Shown here: in pieces, positions 24,040-36,564 of the stretch
Position numbering within the stretch: the stretch's first letter is position 1
Layout: every line of letters starts with the position of its first letter
Assembly: GCA_023548195.1 (NCBI GenBank)
Contig: JAJHZJ010000808.1
Location: forward strand, 6,998,389-7,062,388
Direction of reading: 5' to 3'
Length of the DNA stretch: 64,000 nt
Source of the DNA: Bettongia penicillata ogilbyi
Lineage: Eukaryota; Chordata; Mammalia; Diprotodontia; Potoroidae
The notes under the pieces: model-generated
The model's input: the letters and a program-made list of their open reading frames with translations, nothing else
Databases searched by the model: none
What the model was told of the DNA's origin: nothing
Program-made: the position numbers and the translations under genes

Positions 24040-24550
24040 CAGGACCCTCAGGTTTGCATCTCCAACTGCCACAGATGTCTTACACTCAACAAGTCCAAAA
24101 CTGAACTCTGTCTTTTCTCCCAGCAGACCTCTTCCTCTCCCTTTCCATCCTCCCTATTATTTAAAGGGAAGAACCATCCTACTAAATCACCCAGATAACT
24201 CATGTTGTCTTCCTTGAATCCTTATCCTACATATTCGATTTTTTGCAGAGTTTTGTCAATTCTACCTTCGGAACATCTCTCGTATTTGCCCCGTTCTCTG
24301 ATCTGACACAGCTCCACCCTGCTGCCATCTTTCCTCGCCTGGTGCCTGGACTTTGCAATAGTGTTCTAGTTGGTCTATTCGCGTTAAATCTCTCCTGATT
24401 CTAACGAGTCTTCTACTTCACTCAACTGAGCTTCCCAAAATTGAAGTCTAATCATATCACCTCCCTGCCTCCACCATTTAGTAAATTCCAGTTGTTCTTC
24501 ATTGCCTCCAGTCTCAAATATTAAAATTCCCCATTAATCCTCTTTGTAGT
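24040..24550 (+). pseudogene. L2 ORF C-terminal remnant
   Basis: The segment keeps L2 pol-end landmarks in order: 'caagtccaaaactgaactct', 'aacatctctcgtatttgccc', 'ctcctctgacac'-like sequence near 24,300, 'tggactttgcaatagtgttc' and 'attgcctccagtctcaaata'. The open frame over its first part (23,918-24,217) is incidental. No intact reverse transcriptase motif remains. Confidence 0.6.
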
Positions 24551-24839
24551 CCCATGATTTAATATGAAAATATCCTCAGGAGTTATTGAAGTACGTATGG
24601 AATTCCTTACTCATATATCAAATGTCTCGACTTCTGTGCTTTTAGTTTTTCGGTCTGCTTTTTATATTATTTGTATCTTCCTGTTATGAGATTGTAAAGT
24701 TTGTACCCCACCTCGTCTGTCCCTTGCTTTCAATTTGTTTTATTCAGTTCTAACCGTAGCAGTTGTTATATTTCGTCTAAAGTAAGACTGAATGGGCTTG
24801 CCCAAAGGAATGTAAAACTTTGCGTACATATTGATTTCA

Positions 24840-25450
24840 AAATATCACTTACAAGGTCTTGGCCTCAAGGAGACTGAAGAGAAAGGAAAATGATCCATAT
24901 GTACAAAAAAATTTCATAGCAATTTTTTTTTGTATGATGAAAAAGATTTGGAAACTGAAGGGATGCTCATCAATCAGGGACACACTGGACCAACAGTGGT
25001 ATATTATGATGGAATACTATTGTGTTGTAAAAAATAGTATAAGGGATAGCTTCAGAAAAACTTGGGGACATTAATATGAACCGATGCAAAGTGAACCAAG
25101 TAGAACCAAGAGACGTGTACACATTGCCAGCAATATTGTAATGGTAGACAAAACTTTGCAATTTTGATCAGTTCAATAATCCATGACAATTCCAAAAGAT
25201 TCATAATAAAAAAAAGAAAATACTGTCACCTCCATATAGAAAACTGATGGACACTGAGTGCAGATTGAAACATATTATTTTTTCTTTCTTTTTCTTCCCC
25301 TCCCCCCACAATGTGGCTTGTGCAGATACATGTTTTGCATGACTTCATACATTTAATGGTTATCATACGTCTTACCTTTTCAGTGTATGGGGCAGGACCT
25401 GGAGACAGTGAGAGAATTTGGAACTACCATAAAATTTTAAAAGAAAAAGA
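24840..25450 (+). pseudogene. L1 ORF2 C-terminus and 3' UTR
   Basis: An open frame at 24,859-25,074 keeps the L1 ORF2 C-terminal pattern. It has a hydrophobic 'FIAIFFCMMKKIWKL' run, then 'QQWYIMMEYYCVVKNSI' (the W-x5-MEYY motif typical of L1 ORF2 ends) and 'FRKTWGH'. The 3' UTR continues with 'gatgcaaagtgaaccaagta' and ends with 'gagaatttggaactacc'. Everything upstream of the tail is missing, as expected for 5' truncation. Confidence 0.75.
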
Positions 25451-25454
25451 ATAT

Positions 25455-28400
25455 ATACTGGAGCTGTAAGGGTTAGGATGGAAACATTCTTTAGAGCTTG
25501 GAGTCAGATAGTCTCCTATCTGCAGATGTTTTAGCAGTTACCTCAAGGATCTGGAGATCTTTTAAGTAGTGGGGTTCAGGCTTACCAATTTTGCCTCAAA
25601 CATCTTGGCTAGCCCCTTGTGTTTTTGATCAGGTCCCTTCATAGTCAGAATCCTCCACAGGCAGATGTGGAGAGAACTTGGAGAACATTTGGAGAGGGCT
25701 TTGTTCTTTGGGCATGATGACCTACTAATTAATGCTGTTCTCTCAGAAAGCTAATCATTGCCACAATATGATACATTTGTAGGGAACTTGATGCTTTCCT
25801 AATTGTTTTCCTATAAATTGCCTTTAAAATGATTAAAAATTCACAATGTCTCATGAAATCTCTCTGTTATGCAGGCATACAGTTTTTTACAGAATTCCTC
25901 ATGTATGTTTCTCTGAAAGCATCTTTTTTTCCCATCAGAATCATGCCAGTCCTTATTGTAAAAGTATCTAACCTTGTCTTAGATATTTAGAAAACCACAA
26001 AAAACCTTTTTAAAAAAGTTTCTATTGATTACTGTCTAATGTAATAAATAACATTGTGGTAAATTTTTGAAGTGATGGAAGATACCCAAAAAGTAAATAT
26101 TGAAAATAGAATTTCTTCCGTGGTTTCTAAGGTTTATTCTCATGTTAGGAAGACTTTAAGAAAGCACAGAGGGAGATCTTACAGAGAGATATAGCTAGAT
26201 TCATGACACTCACTTATGTGCATAGTTGTGTGAGCCTTTCTCATGGAGTATAGGAGTAAAGGGGTAATAATAAGGATCAGGAGCTAACACAATATAGAGA
26301 TACAGACTATGTGGAGCGGTAAGGAAATATGGAATATCAAAAAAGACTATCTGCATAGATTCAAGGAGACACATTCAAACTGTTATATTAAATTGGCAGT
26401 TTCTTCTTTCTACATGAAAAACAGAACAGATAATATAAATGTCTAGTTCAATTAAACTTTAAAAAACATTGTGTGACTATGTTCAATGCTTTGTGCATTG
26501 TTCAATAAGGAAGATCCAAAGATAAATAGGACATGATCCATGCCTGTTATATTTGCATATGTTGCCTGAGTTATGATTTTATTGATTTCCGTTCCTTCAC
26601 TGAAGGAGTATAATGGCTCCTTCACTGAAGGAATGGGAATATACTCTCCTTCATGTTACAGACAGCAACTTTTCCATGCCCTCTCATTAGGTAGGATTCT
26701 TATCCACATGATTCCATAAAAACCCTACAAAGGCTCTATCCAATTTCTTGGATGCTTCCTCTTAATTTTTTGTTGTGAATGTATCACTTGACCTTCTTTA
26801 TTTTACCTGTCTTAATTTTCCTATTTATACATGGACTTGATGTATTATTGATATACGTGCTAGGGCCCAATGTTTAATCGCATTCCTTTTTGGATATTTG
26901 CAACTTTGATTCTTCCAAAAATTTGGAATGATGAAGCATTACTGGGAGAGTAAAGCCATAACCAATTTAGTTCCATCTCCTCTTAATTCTTGGACTCAGC
27001 TTATTTTCTGCATATAGCAGGACTCTTTATCCTAGGTTTCCAGAACTTATTTTCGTGACAGTATTTCAATATAATTGGTTTCATTTGTAATCTTTGTGCT
27101 GTATATTATATATTTAAACCATTCTGAGGAGCTCACAGGCATGATCATATTGACAAAAGTGTCCATTACAAAAAAAAAATTAAGAGGTCTAGCCTATAGT
27201 CTATAGTACTTGTCATAATACATAATGAAATCTATGCCAGTATGTATATATGCAAAGAAGCATATATGACATGTGTATGAACATGCACACATATGGGCAT
27301 AAATGTGTATTTTTATTGCCATATGCACAAAGGGATTAATTCAGCGAGTCATCCACACAGCTTTGTATATTTGTTTGGGTAACGTGAATTTTCAACTCAT
27401 TTCATTTTTAGAGCATTGATAGTTAGAAAAGTGTCACATTGCTATAGATTTTGCTGACTAGACTTTGTAATGATCTGAAGGCTAATGTAATTAGTAGGGT
27501 AACACTTAAAACAAATACAATATAAATATGATGAATGAATGAAAGATACAAAATAAAGTTCTGTGAGAATTCAAAGGCATAAGAGATCATTTCCAGTTGA
27601 TGTAATCAATGAAGGCTAAGTGCATCAAATGATATCAGTCTATGTTTGAAGGGAAAGGTGTAGATGAAAGAGTGGGGGCAGATGTGATGATGAAGGAATT
27701 AAAGCAAAGAAAATATAAATATCATGGAATCAGGAGTTAATAAACAAGTAAATATTTAACATCTACAATATGTGAGGCACTGTCCATACAAAGACTCCCT
27801 CTCCCCTACCTCCAATGCAGGTTTCTGCTCTTAAAAACAGGTATTTTATCAGACTAGTCAACATAAACATATATGGCCCTTTCCAGATTTCAGTTCCATT
27901 AAGTGTTTTGGGGGACTCAATGAGGAATTGACCAACTGATAAATCCTTTCCTACATAAGTATAGAGTCATATTTGGTTGAATTATAGGATGAGGGACAAA
28001 GATATATTTAAACAAGATTGCAGTGTCTTTTATGTTCAGACTTTTCTTCCAGACATCTGGAAGACATTGAGGTGGAGCAGACTGGAGAGTGGAAGGGAAG
28101 ATAAAAGACAGTGTCTGTTGCCATGTTCAGGGGAGAGAGTTACTGAGGCATAACGGTGACAGGAGTGATATTGTAAAGTAATGGGAGAGAAAGATTGTCC
28201 ATGTGGAAACTCCAAGTTTATTACCCTTCAAAAGAAATCTCAACTGCAGAGTGACATTGAGTCAAAAGGATATTTGGCCTCTGATAGAAAAGTAGAAATC
28301 AAAGGAAGGAAAAAAAATGTGTTAATTGGTTATGGGATGTTAGTCCCTTTTATGTATGTTTTGAATTTGTTTATGGACCCTTGTAAATAATTTGCTGTGT

Positions 28401-28545
28401 CCATCTTTTTTGGGGATAAAATAAAGATTGTCTTATGAATGATAAGCATTCGTTAGCCTGAGTAATCATTTTTTTTAGAAAAATTTGAATCTTTAGTGAC
28501 AAGCGAATCATGTTCAGTGTGAAGGCACGTTATAATTTTATATAT
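25455..28545. other. no recognised gene; weak L2 tails only
   Basis: Long AT-rich stretch. Two weak reverse L2 3' tails may lie near 26,480-26,550 and 27,740-27,800. A local inverted pattern around 'ccttcactgaaggag' (26,596-26,630) also occurs. No coding sequence I can support. Confidence 0.4.
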
Positions 28546-28549
28546 TTTA

Positions 28550-28880
28550 TCTCAATTGGGGAACAGCTAAACAAACTGTGGTGTGTGAAGGCAATAGAAT
28601 CTTAATGCCATGCCATAAGAAACAATGGGTATGAAGAATATGTGAAAGCATGCAAAGTCTAACACCAACTGATACAAAGTGAAGCCAGCAGGAACAGGAA
28701 GACAATACAGATGCATGGCCATGTTGATGTAAAGGGAAGGACAATTCACAAAACAATAGAAGCTGTGAGATTGTTATTTTTCATTTTTTAGCTTGTGCTT
28801 TCTTCTATAACATGGCTAATATGGAAATGCTTTGCATGGCTGCACATATACAATACATATTAAACGGCCTGCCTACTCAT
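28550..28880 (+). pseudogene. L1 ORF2 C-terminus and 3' UTR
   Basis: 'ggggaacagctaaacaaact', 'gtgtgaaggcaatagaatct', 'aactgatacaaagtgaagcc' and 'taatatggaaatgctttgca' match the L1 tail order seen at 24,960 and 61,855. Frames are interrupted. Confidence 0.65.
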
Positions 28881-29124
28881 ACCTTGAATTAACTTACAGG
28901 AGAAGCTGTTACACATTTGTGAAAATGATCTGTATTTCTCCAAAATTGATGTTGGTAAAGGCAAGAATAGTTTAAAGAGTGGTAATTTGGAAGGAGAGTA
29001 ACCCTAAATATTCTACCCAATCTGCATGAGGCCAGAACTTTGGGTATGAGGCTCTAGGTTATATATTACTCTGCATATACCTTTTTCTTTTTAAACTTAC
29101 AGGTGTACATGTTCTTCCAATATA

Positions 29125-29235
29125 ACACTAGCTCACAGAGAGTAGACACTATTGTATGTTTTTTCTTCTTCTCAGCATGTAACATGATGCTTTACATATA
29201 ATAAGTACTTAATCAGTATTTTTTGAATTGATTTC
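29125..29235 (+). repeat. L2 3' tail
   Basis: 'acatataataagtacttaat' and 'cagtattttttgaattga' give a diverged L2 terminus. Confidence 0.5.
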
Positions 29236-29333
29236 ATGTGAATATAGCTTGATGACTACTTACATATTCCAATAAATAGTTTTCAGCTGATCTGTTTGCA
29301 TGGATTGTTGTTCATTAATAAAGATTTGTTTTG

Positions 29334-29335
<2 letters not shown>

Positions 29336-29367
<32 letters not shown>
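29336..29367. repeat. (TG)n microsatellite
   Basis: About 15 TG units. Confidence 0.95.
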
Positions 29368-29587
29368 CGATCAATAGTATAGAATGCTGGGGGGTGCCAG
29401 AGATTAAGGACAAAACTTTTGACCCCTTGTTCTGTGGTCTCAGTGTGTCTAACCTGCCTCCTTAAGGATTTTATTGTTTTAAAAAAGTTGCTTTACATAT
29501 GAAACACTTATGAGGGTCTTTTCGGAGTCAATGGAGTCTAAAGAATGTGCCCAATCCATCGTCTTGTCAATTGCATAACTAGGTTTC

Positions 29588-29672
29588 TTTCTCTTCTTCC
29601 TCCTTCTCTTTTTCCTCCTCTTTGCCTCTTCCCTTTTTCTTCCCTCTCTCTTTTTTTTTCTCTTTACCTTTG
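29588..29672. repeat. polypyrimidine tract
   Basis: C/T-only or nearly so for about 80 bases, with TTCC/TCTT mixtures. Confidence 0.8.
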
Positions 29673-29769
29673 TTTCTATCTCATATCTGTGATTTCAGTC
29701 ATGTAGAGAACACATTGGTGTGCAAACTCCATTTACAGAAACTTGGAAATGATTTATAGTTTTAAAATT

Positions 29770-29892
29770 GTACTGTATATATCTATGTATATTTATATCT
29801 ACGTTTATATACATAGATATACATATACATACATATACACACATATAAGAGAATGTATGTATATATGTACATATATACATATATATATGTGA
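29770..29892. repeat. ATA/ACATA-rich low-complexity tract
   Basis: Irregular TATA/CATA units. They produce the Y/I-rich reverse open frames around 29,695-30,002. Confidence 0.85.
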
Positions 29893-30079
29893 CAAACTTT
29901 CAGTGTCCCATAAGCACTGAATAAGTAACTTGCTAATAGAGACATAGCCAATATGTGGCAGAGGAAGGATATAAATTCAGATATTGACTTGGGGGTCAGC
30001 ATTAAATCCAGTCCATCATACTGCTTTAGTTTGCATCAAGTATTTATGTCTCAAATATATATTTTGGTTGAAAGGATAT

Positions 30080-30220
30080 TTTTTAAAATTATATTTATTC
30101 ATTATTAAAATTTGAGTTTCAAATTCTCTTCTTTCCTCCAGCTCCTCCCTCAACCCACTGAAAAGGCAAGTAGTATGATATCTATTATACATATGAAGTC
30201 TTAAAAGTGTGTTAAAATGA
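30080..30220 (-). mobile_element. L1 3' UTR fragment
   Basis: 'gtatgatatctattatacat' and 'atatgaagtcttaaaa' mirror the forward L1 3' UTR. It lies head to tail against the forward L1 piece that follows. Confidence 0.4.
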
Positions 30221-30274
30221 AATGGGTAGTTTTGATTATATAATATGGAAAAGTTTTTGTATGAGCACAGGTAA

Positions 30275-31060
30275 CAAAGGTAGGATTAAGAGCAAAAACC
30301 AAAGCCCTGGGAAAAATCTTTGTAATAAAATTTTCTGATAAAGGTGTCATATCTAAGATACATAAGAGTCTGGAAAAAATCTATTTCCTCATTGGAAATG
30401 GTCTAAGGATATGAGCGGATAAATATCAAGGGAAGAAATGCGAACTATTTATAGTCACATAAAAGATGTCCCAAACCATACTAATTAGAGAAATTAAAAT
30501 TAAAGTAATTCTGAGATTAAACCTCATACCTCTTCGAATGGCAAAGATGGCACAAAGGAAACTGTTAAATGTTGGAAGAACTGTGAAATAATAAGCATGT
30601 TCAGAAACTTCTGGTGGACCTGAGAATGACTGCATCCATTCTAGAAAGCAATTTAGAATCGTCCATGATTCTAAGGTTTCTAAATGGTGCATGTCCTTTC
30701 ACCTTGCTATTCCAGTTCTAGGCCTATACTGAAAAGAAAAAGGGAAAATGTTCTATACATACAAGACAAATATTTATAGCAATTCTCTTTGTGGTGGCAA
30801 AAAACAAAACAAAACTGGAAACTAATGACATATCCACCAGTTGAGGAACGGCTGAATAAATTCTGTTACACGTATGTGAGAGAGTGCAATTATGCCATAA
30901 GAAATGAGGAAATAGATGATTTCAAAAAGATATGGAGATATATATGAACTGATGCAGTGAAATAGACAAAGCCAGGAGGACAATTTATACTGTATCATCA
31001 ATATCATAAGAAGGAGCAGTTTTGAAGACGTTTATAAACTGCTTTAGGGTGAAGTATGCA
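30275..31060 (+). pseudogene. L1 ORF2 C-terminal domain remnant
   Basis: The forward sequence follows the L1 ORF2 end in order: 'tttctgataaaggtgtcata', 'gaagaaatgcgaactattta', 'actaattagagaaattaaa', then a 'tgttggaagaactgtg' equivalent of the cysteine-rich loop. It continues with 'ttccagttctaggcctatac', 'ttgaggaacggctgaataaa' and 'gatatggagatatatatga'. Stops and frameshifts are frequent. The reverse open frames at 30,426-30,692 and 30,822-31,007 are antisense shadows of this element. Confidence 0.75.
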
Positions 31061-31129
31061 GCCACAGAAAATTTATACAATAACAGCAGTATACAAATAA
31101 ACTTTGAAAGCTGCTAAAACTGATATCAT

Positions 31130-31430
31130 TTCAATAACTATTCATGTTTCCGAGGCCAATTATGAAACATGCTATTTATTACAGAGAGCTGATGGATTTA
31201 GGGAGCAGAATGAGATATATATTTCTGTATATAGCCATTGAAGAAATTAATTTTGCTTGTCCATGAACATTTGTTACAAGAAATTGGTTCCATTTTATTT
31301 TTTTTCAATTATATTGGGGCAAGAGTGAGAGAAAATACATTCTTTCTCTTTTTTTAAATATAGAGGTGGGGGAGTATTACAGATATGAAATTTTGCACAT
31401 ACTTCTAAATGAAGTGATTATTATTTGTTT
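31130..31430 (+). mobile_element. LINE 3' UTR-like segment
   Basis: 'gagctgatggatttagggag' and 'cagaatgagatatatatttc' then 'gaacatttgttacaagaaat' resemble a marsupial L1-type 3' UTR, different from the terminus at 25,400. Confidence 0.45.
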
Positions 31431-31434
31431 TACT

Positions 31435-32560
31435 TGTTTATTTTTCTACAAGAGAGTTCTCATGCAGTGAGGGTGTTCTGTAAATACTTGTACTATGAAG
31501 GCAATTCATATCATAAAACCTTAAAAAAGGAAATTTTATTAGCAGAATTTATTAGCAGAATGAAGATTTCTATTAGTTGAATATTTTTCTTTATTTGTTT
31601 TGGAAATTTAAGCTATTTCTTGATCATTGACTCAGAAGACACAGAAAGTTGGATGAATAATTAATGATATGAAGATTTTCCCTTCTATAAAGTATGGCAG
31701 CTGCTTATAAAATTTTTGTTGACCTCTTCGATGTGTTGTATCTTAGATATAGAGACAATTATATTGATAAGTATGTGCTTTGAGTTTGTTTTCCAATATT
31801 ACTGTTACATTTTTATTGACATCTTGCCAGATTCATTAAGTAACATGTTATGTCACTGTGTGTGTAATGGATTGAGGAGGTTCTTTCCATTCTCACGAAT
31901 TGCTTATGTTCTGAAATGTTTCTTTTATTTGTCTTCTTGGATAATAATGATTTGAGTGAAAATAGGGAACAAAATTGTAGAGATATGAATTACGCAGTAC
32001 TTTGAAAAAGGAAAAGGAAAAATGTTCATGTGGGATTAGGGATTATAGCAGATAGAGGGAAAGATATGAAGAAGATTTTGATTCTGACCAAGGGACTATA
32101 GAAGAAGCTAACAGAGAAGTAGCCAGATTACATTACCAGAGTAAGATTGTAGAGTCAAAGACACACTGAAACTGGAAGCTACCAACCTGGATTTCATATC
32201 AGAGTCAACAGTGAACACCAAGAAACAAGGCCAATGGAAAGCAAATGTTGGAAGGGAGAAGGGGGACATTAAGGTAACTCATCCTTTCTCACTTTTTACT
32301 CACAGAAGTGGCTTCATCATAAATTTCTTGGAAAGCCTGTATTGCTACTTTATGAAATATTTAGGAAGAAAGGAAGGAGATCAGAAAGAAGGGAAGTAAA
32401 GAAAGGAGAAATGAAAAGAAGGAAAGGACAAAGAGAGAGGAAGTATGGAAAAAGTAAGTTACTTAGTTTAGGTCTGTCAGCCTAATATTTTCCTCATACA
32501 TTCATTCAATAAGGATTAGGAGAATATTGTAAAGGCACTAAGATAGCACTGCTATAGAGT
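31435..32560. other. no recognised feature
   Basis: AT-rich, with AG-rich stretches at 32,340-32,460. No supportable gene. Confidence 0.5.
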
Positions 32561-32564
32561 ATTA

Positions 32565-32798
32565 TCAGGAAAAAGTGAGCTTAAATATGGCTCTAGGCAT
32601 AAGCTGTGTGATTTTGGGCAAGTCACTTAACCTCTGTTTTCCTCAGTTTCTTCAACTGTAAGATTTGGATGATCATGGCACCTATCTTATAGCATTGTTG
32701 TAAGGATTCGATGAGAAAATAATTATAAAGATCTTAGCACAGTGCCCAACACATGGTAATCCTTATGTAAACAGCTATTATTATTATTATTATAAAAA
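32565..32798 (+). repeat. MIR
   Basis: Classic MIR order: 'tgtgtgattttgggcaagtc', 'cttaacctctgttttcctca', 'tagcattgttgtaaggattc' and 'cttagcacagtgcccaacac', ending in ATT repeats. Confidence 0.85.
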
Positions 32799-32799
32799 A

Positions 32800-32945
32800 A
32801 TCCTGGATTTGTAGTCAGAAGACCTTGGGTCAAATTCTGGTTCTGCCATTAACTAACTGTAGTTTTGACTAAAAAAATAAAAAAAAAATTAACTGCTCTG
32901 GGCCTATAATTTCCTCATCTCTTAAGTGGTAGGGTTGAATTAGAT
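32800..32945 (+). repeat. MIR-type SINE, interrupted at 3' end
   Basis: 'gtagtcagaagaccttgggt' at box B, 'gggcctataatttcctcat', then 'gggttgaattagat'. The missing end 'gaggtccctttcagttta' appears after the MITE at 33,130. Confidence 0.65.
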
Positions 32946-33125
32946 CAAGAGTGTGGAACTGTGGTTTGACGCCACATGTATTCTTCTAGATCCTTGGATG
33001 TGGCTTTTTGACTGAGTCCAAGTTTTACAGAACAAACCTTTTAATTAAGATTTATTGTGAAGTTTGGATTTAGTCAAAGGACTGCACTTGAGGACCTAAA
33101 GGGCCACAGGTTCTTTGCCCCATCA
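32946..33125. mobile_element. hAT-like MITE, copy 2
   Basis: Collinear with 10,018-10,220: 'tgtggctttttgactgagtc', 'caagttttacagaacaaacc' and 'aggacctaaagggccacagg'. It sits between the two halves of a MIR-type SINE. Inverted termini are more decayed than in copy 1 and no TSD is certain. Confidence 0.6.
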
Positions 33126-33129
33126 TCTC

Positions 33130-34115
33130 AGAGGTCCCTTTCAGTTTAATCGATAGTCTTACGATCATTAAAACTGCAGTAATTCCCTCTGAAGTGAGAG
33201 TTTGAAGATCAGTTCAGAAAGGCTGATTCAAGTGTTTCCGAAATGCCACTTTTTCCTAAAGGGTGAAAATGAAACGGATGTTTCCTTACCACCACCTACT
33301 GTTGCTTTGGTAATGTTCTCTGATGAGCCAGATGGTGCAAAACACAGTTCCTCTTCCATAGTTGTCTTGTCTGTGCTGTTATTTATGGGCCAGTGGAATT
33401 CATTTATCCACTTTTACTATGGTTCGTCATCCCTCCAGATAATAAATCCAAATAACCCAATTTTGAAAAAGTCAATGTTATTCACTCTACTGATGAACTA
33501 AAGATTGGAGGTGGGGGAAGGGCTCACAGGATTTATTGAATTTGAAGCTGTCTCACCAGTTTGATCCTTTCCCCAAAGATTATGTGAATGCAATCAAGCA
33601 TCATAAGAAGAAAAATTGAATTCTATCAGTTAGTAAACCATTGAATATGTACAAAATGGCAAGAAAGTAAACAAACTTTGCTTATTACAGGTTCCATGTG
33701 AGCAACTGACTGATGTCATCCTCTTACTTTCTGTATTTACCTTGACTTTCAGTGTTATTTTTTTTGAAGGTCATGTTCTCCTATGATTTAAACTTGTGTC
33801 TTTTTTTAATAGGCTTATTCTGCCTTGTTTAGTGAGGAACTGCATACAATGGCTTCAAGCAGATTCGCATGTGATTTACCTCCCTTCCCCAACCTAGGGA
33901 GGACAGCAGAGCAGTGGAGTTGACTTCCAGACCAAATTTTTTAATTCTCTTATGATAAAAAATAAGAACAGCACTGTTATATTTTTGAAGATCATAAACT
34001 CGTATGACCGAATTAAATTGTACTTCAGTAGAGGCCTTTCTATGTTTTTAAGTAGGACATTTGAGCTGTGTGGTAGGGAGAAGAGTGTAATTCAGTTTTT
34101 GTTTTGTCCTACTAT
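33130..34115. other. no recognised feature
   Basis: Apart from the first about 40 bases (MIR end), unnamed. The 99-aa open frame at 33,202-33,501 shows no recognisable domain and no conservation clue. Confidence 0.4.
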
Positions 34116-34119
34116 CATA

Positions 34120-34280
34120 AATGTAGAGATGGAAGAGATTTTCATTGTTTTGGTTGAGGATACTGAGGTCCAGAAAGGTTGGGTGACTTGTCTGAGGTCA
34201 CATAGGTTCTAAGTGTCAGAGTCAGGATTTGAACCTCGTCCTTTCACTGCAAATCTAATGTCCTTGTCTTTGTCTCCCCA
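34120..34280 (-). repeat. MIR-type SINE
   Basis: 'gaggatactgaggtccagaa', 'gggtgacttgtctgaggtca' and 'caggatttgaacctcgtcc' in reverse MIR order. Confidence 0.75.
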
Positions 34281-34349
34281 AACCCTGGTTTGTTGTTTTG
34301 TGCAGAGGTCCTTATTAAATACTTTGTGGAGTGTATTGAACCTCTCTGA

Positions 34350-34835
34350 GAATAGTGGTACAATGTCTGTGATCAAATGCATAACTCTGACATTCAAAGC
34401 CATTTACAAGCTAACCACCATCTACCTTTCCAAGTGTCCTTCAAACTTACCTTCGGCTCCTACTTTGGCATCTAGAGACACTGGTCTCCTTGCTGTTCCT
34501 CATAAAAGACACTCTATTTCCTAGCTCCAGGCATTTTCACTGACTGTTCCCCATCTTGGAATACTGTCACTCCTCTCTGTCTCCTAGATTCTCTGGCTTC
34601 CTTCAATTATCAGCTAAAATTCCATCTTCTACAAAAAGCCTTTCCTTATCCCCCTTAATGCTAATGTTTCCCCCAGTGATTATCTCCAGTTTATCCCGTG
34701 CATATATTATTCAGGCATAGTTGTTTCTATGAGCTCCTTGAGACTTGGGTCTGTCTTTTGTATTCTCAGACCTTAACATAGTGCCTGACACATAGTAGGC
34801 ACTTAATTAATGCTTATTGACTAATGGAGCCAAGC
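34350..34835 (+). repeat. L2 ORF end and 3' UTR
   Basis: Well-ordered L2 end: 'cattcaaagccatttacaag', 'acactggtctccttgctgtt', 'ccaggcattttcactgactg', 'cttctacaaaaagcctttcc', 'atgagctccttgagacttgg' and 'gtgcctgacacatagtaggc'. The open frame at 34,213-34,524 partly follows the decayed L2 frame. Confidence 0.8.
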
Positions 34836-34854
34836 TTGGCAGTGGCCATCATTG

Positions 34855-34925
34855 TTTCTCTCTCTCACTTTCTCTCCCTCTTCCTTTCTTTTCCCCTCTT
34901 CTCCCCTCTCTTCTCTCTCTTCCTT
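34855..34925. repeat. polypyrimidine tract
   Basis: CT-rich, directly after the L2 terminus. Confidence 0.8.
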
Positions 34926-34929
34926 CACA

Positions 34930-35580
34930 TGTTTCTTCAGGATCACAGATATTCCTTCTATATTATGTTTCAAACCAAAAAGCAACAATGAAGTAAAAGC
35001 TTAAAATTCTGTTGTGACATACTTCCTTCCCTCCTTCCTACTTCCATCCCTGAAAGGGTAAGGAGAAAGATTCAGGGGCTCAGTCCAAATACTCATCAGA
35101 TTGAAGTAAACAGATCTAGAAGGAAAGACCGGCAAGCAAACTTTCACTTATAAAGTTAATAAATACACATCTCCACTTGATTAGTCTAGTATTTCTGAGT
35201 TTCTAGCCTACATGATTCATTCAGGCAGCAGACCATAGTCAGGCTCTTAATAAATCATTTGTCTGCAAAAATAACATGACAAGAAGGATGCAGCATAAAG
35301 GAAAGGTCTCTCTGCCTCAGGGTAACTCCCTTTATCACTACTACAAACCTGTCTAGAGTTTACAGGAAGAATTCCATCCACCAAGGTTCTCCTTCTCTGC
35401 AGGAACCCAGTCAAATCATTGTACTGAATGAGACATAAGGAAAGATGAATCTATCAATATTATAATTTCAACATAATTTTAAAAATGAAGTCATATTAAC
35501 TGCTCTAACAAAGCTAGTGTTTATTACTTCAAGAAATTAAAGTCTTTGAAAAATTAATGGTGTCCAAATTTTAACTAAGG
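34930..35580. other. no recognised feature
   Basis: Unnamed sequence. Confidence 0.5.
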
Positions 35581-35584
35581 TTTG

Positions 35585-35825
35585 AGTAGTGGATAAAATA
35601 TTGAACTTGGCTAAGAAGACTTAATATCAAATCTTGCCCCAGACATAATTTCTATGACTCTCGATAAGTCATTTGATCTCTTTGCTTCAGTTTTCTCATC
35701 TTGAAATAGAGATAATAATAGCACCTCCCTCATAGGGTTGATGAAACAGTCAAATGAGATTGCATGTCAAGAATTTTGCAAACTACAAGGTGCTTTTAAA
35801 ATTTGGATTGATATAATTATTATGT
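35585..35825 (+). repeat. MIR/CORE-SINE
   Basis: 'gactctcgataagtcatttg', 'ttcagttttctcatcttga', 'cctccctcatagggttgatg' and 'acaaggtgcttttaaa' follow the CORE-SINE order. Confidence 0.75.
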
Positions 35826-36079
35826 TATGTGACAGTGTTTTATTTTTACTTTAAAGGTTGCCCACGTTTAACAATTCTTATCAGATATTCTTTTCTGTTT
35901 TCTTTGTGATTCATGAGGAGGCAAAAGGTTAAAACAAATGGTGGAAGTACTAAATCAACCCTAATTTTGACAAGAATCTTGTGACTTTGGGTTCTTATAT
36001 GAACCATATAATTAAAAATATAGTACAGGACCAAATACTGACAGTGAAAAGTGACCTGCAGAGATAACTATGTATAGAA

Positions 36080-36560
36080 AAGACCACAGAATCATGGAAC
36101 CATAGACTCTTAAAATTGAAAGGTATCTCAGAGGTAAGGTAGTCCAATAATTTTCCCAGTGGGAGAATTCTTTCTTTATCATCTTTGACAAATGGACTTG
36201 CAGTATCTGCTTGGATATTTCCAGGAACTGGGAAATTCACTCTTTTGTAAAGTAGCCCATTTCATCATTGGTCAGTTCTGTTTTGCTAGAAAATTATGCC
36301 CTTTGGAGAAATTAAACTGCTATTACATGTGGTAGTCCTCCAGATATTTGAATATATTTGTCATGTCCCTTGCTCAATTTCTCTTTTAAAATCTGAACAC
36401 TCCAAGCATAGTCAGGCATTTCTCATATGACATAGATTTTTATTCTCTCACCATCATAGGGATGTTGTCCTTCCTAAGGGACACCCAAAGCTGAAGACAG
36501 TATGCGTGATCTAACCAGACTACAGGGTACAGTAGCATCATTACCCACCTTTATCTGTAC
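36080..36560 (-). repeat. CR1/L3-like LINE 3' end
   Basis: 'gaatcatggaaccatagact', 'tctcagaggtaaggtagtcc', 'gtagcccatttcatcattgg', 'cctccagatatttgaatata' and 'ctccaagcatagtcaggcat' are the reverse complement order of the forward copy at 60,480-60,870. It is the cleanest of the reverse copies. Confidence 0.6.
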
Positions 36561-36564
36561 ACTA

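Noticed and set aside
30426..31007. Two reverse-strand frames (88 and 61 aa) with hydrophobic segments
   Set aside because: They are antisense to a recognisable L1 ORF2 tail on the plus strand.
33202..33501. 99-aa plus-strand frame as a possible host exon
   Set aside because: No domain, no splice-site pair and no conservation evidence; expected at this length by chance over 64 kb.
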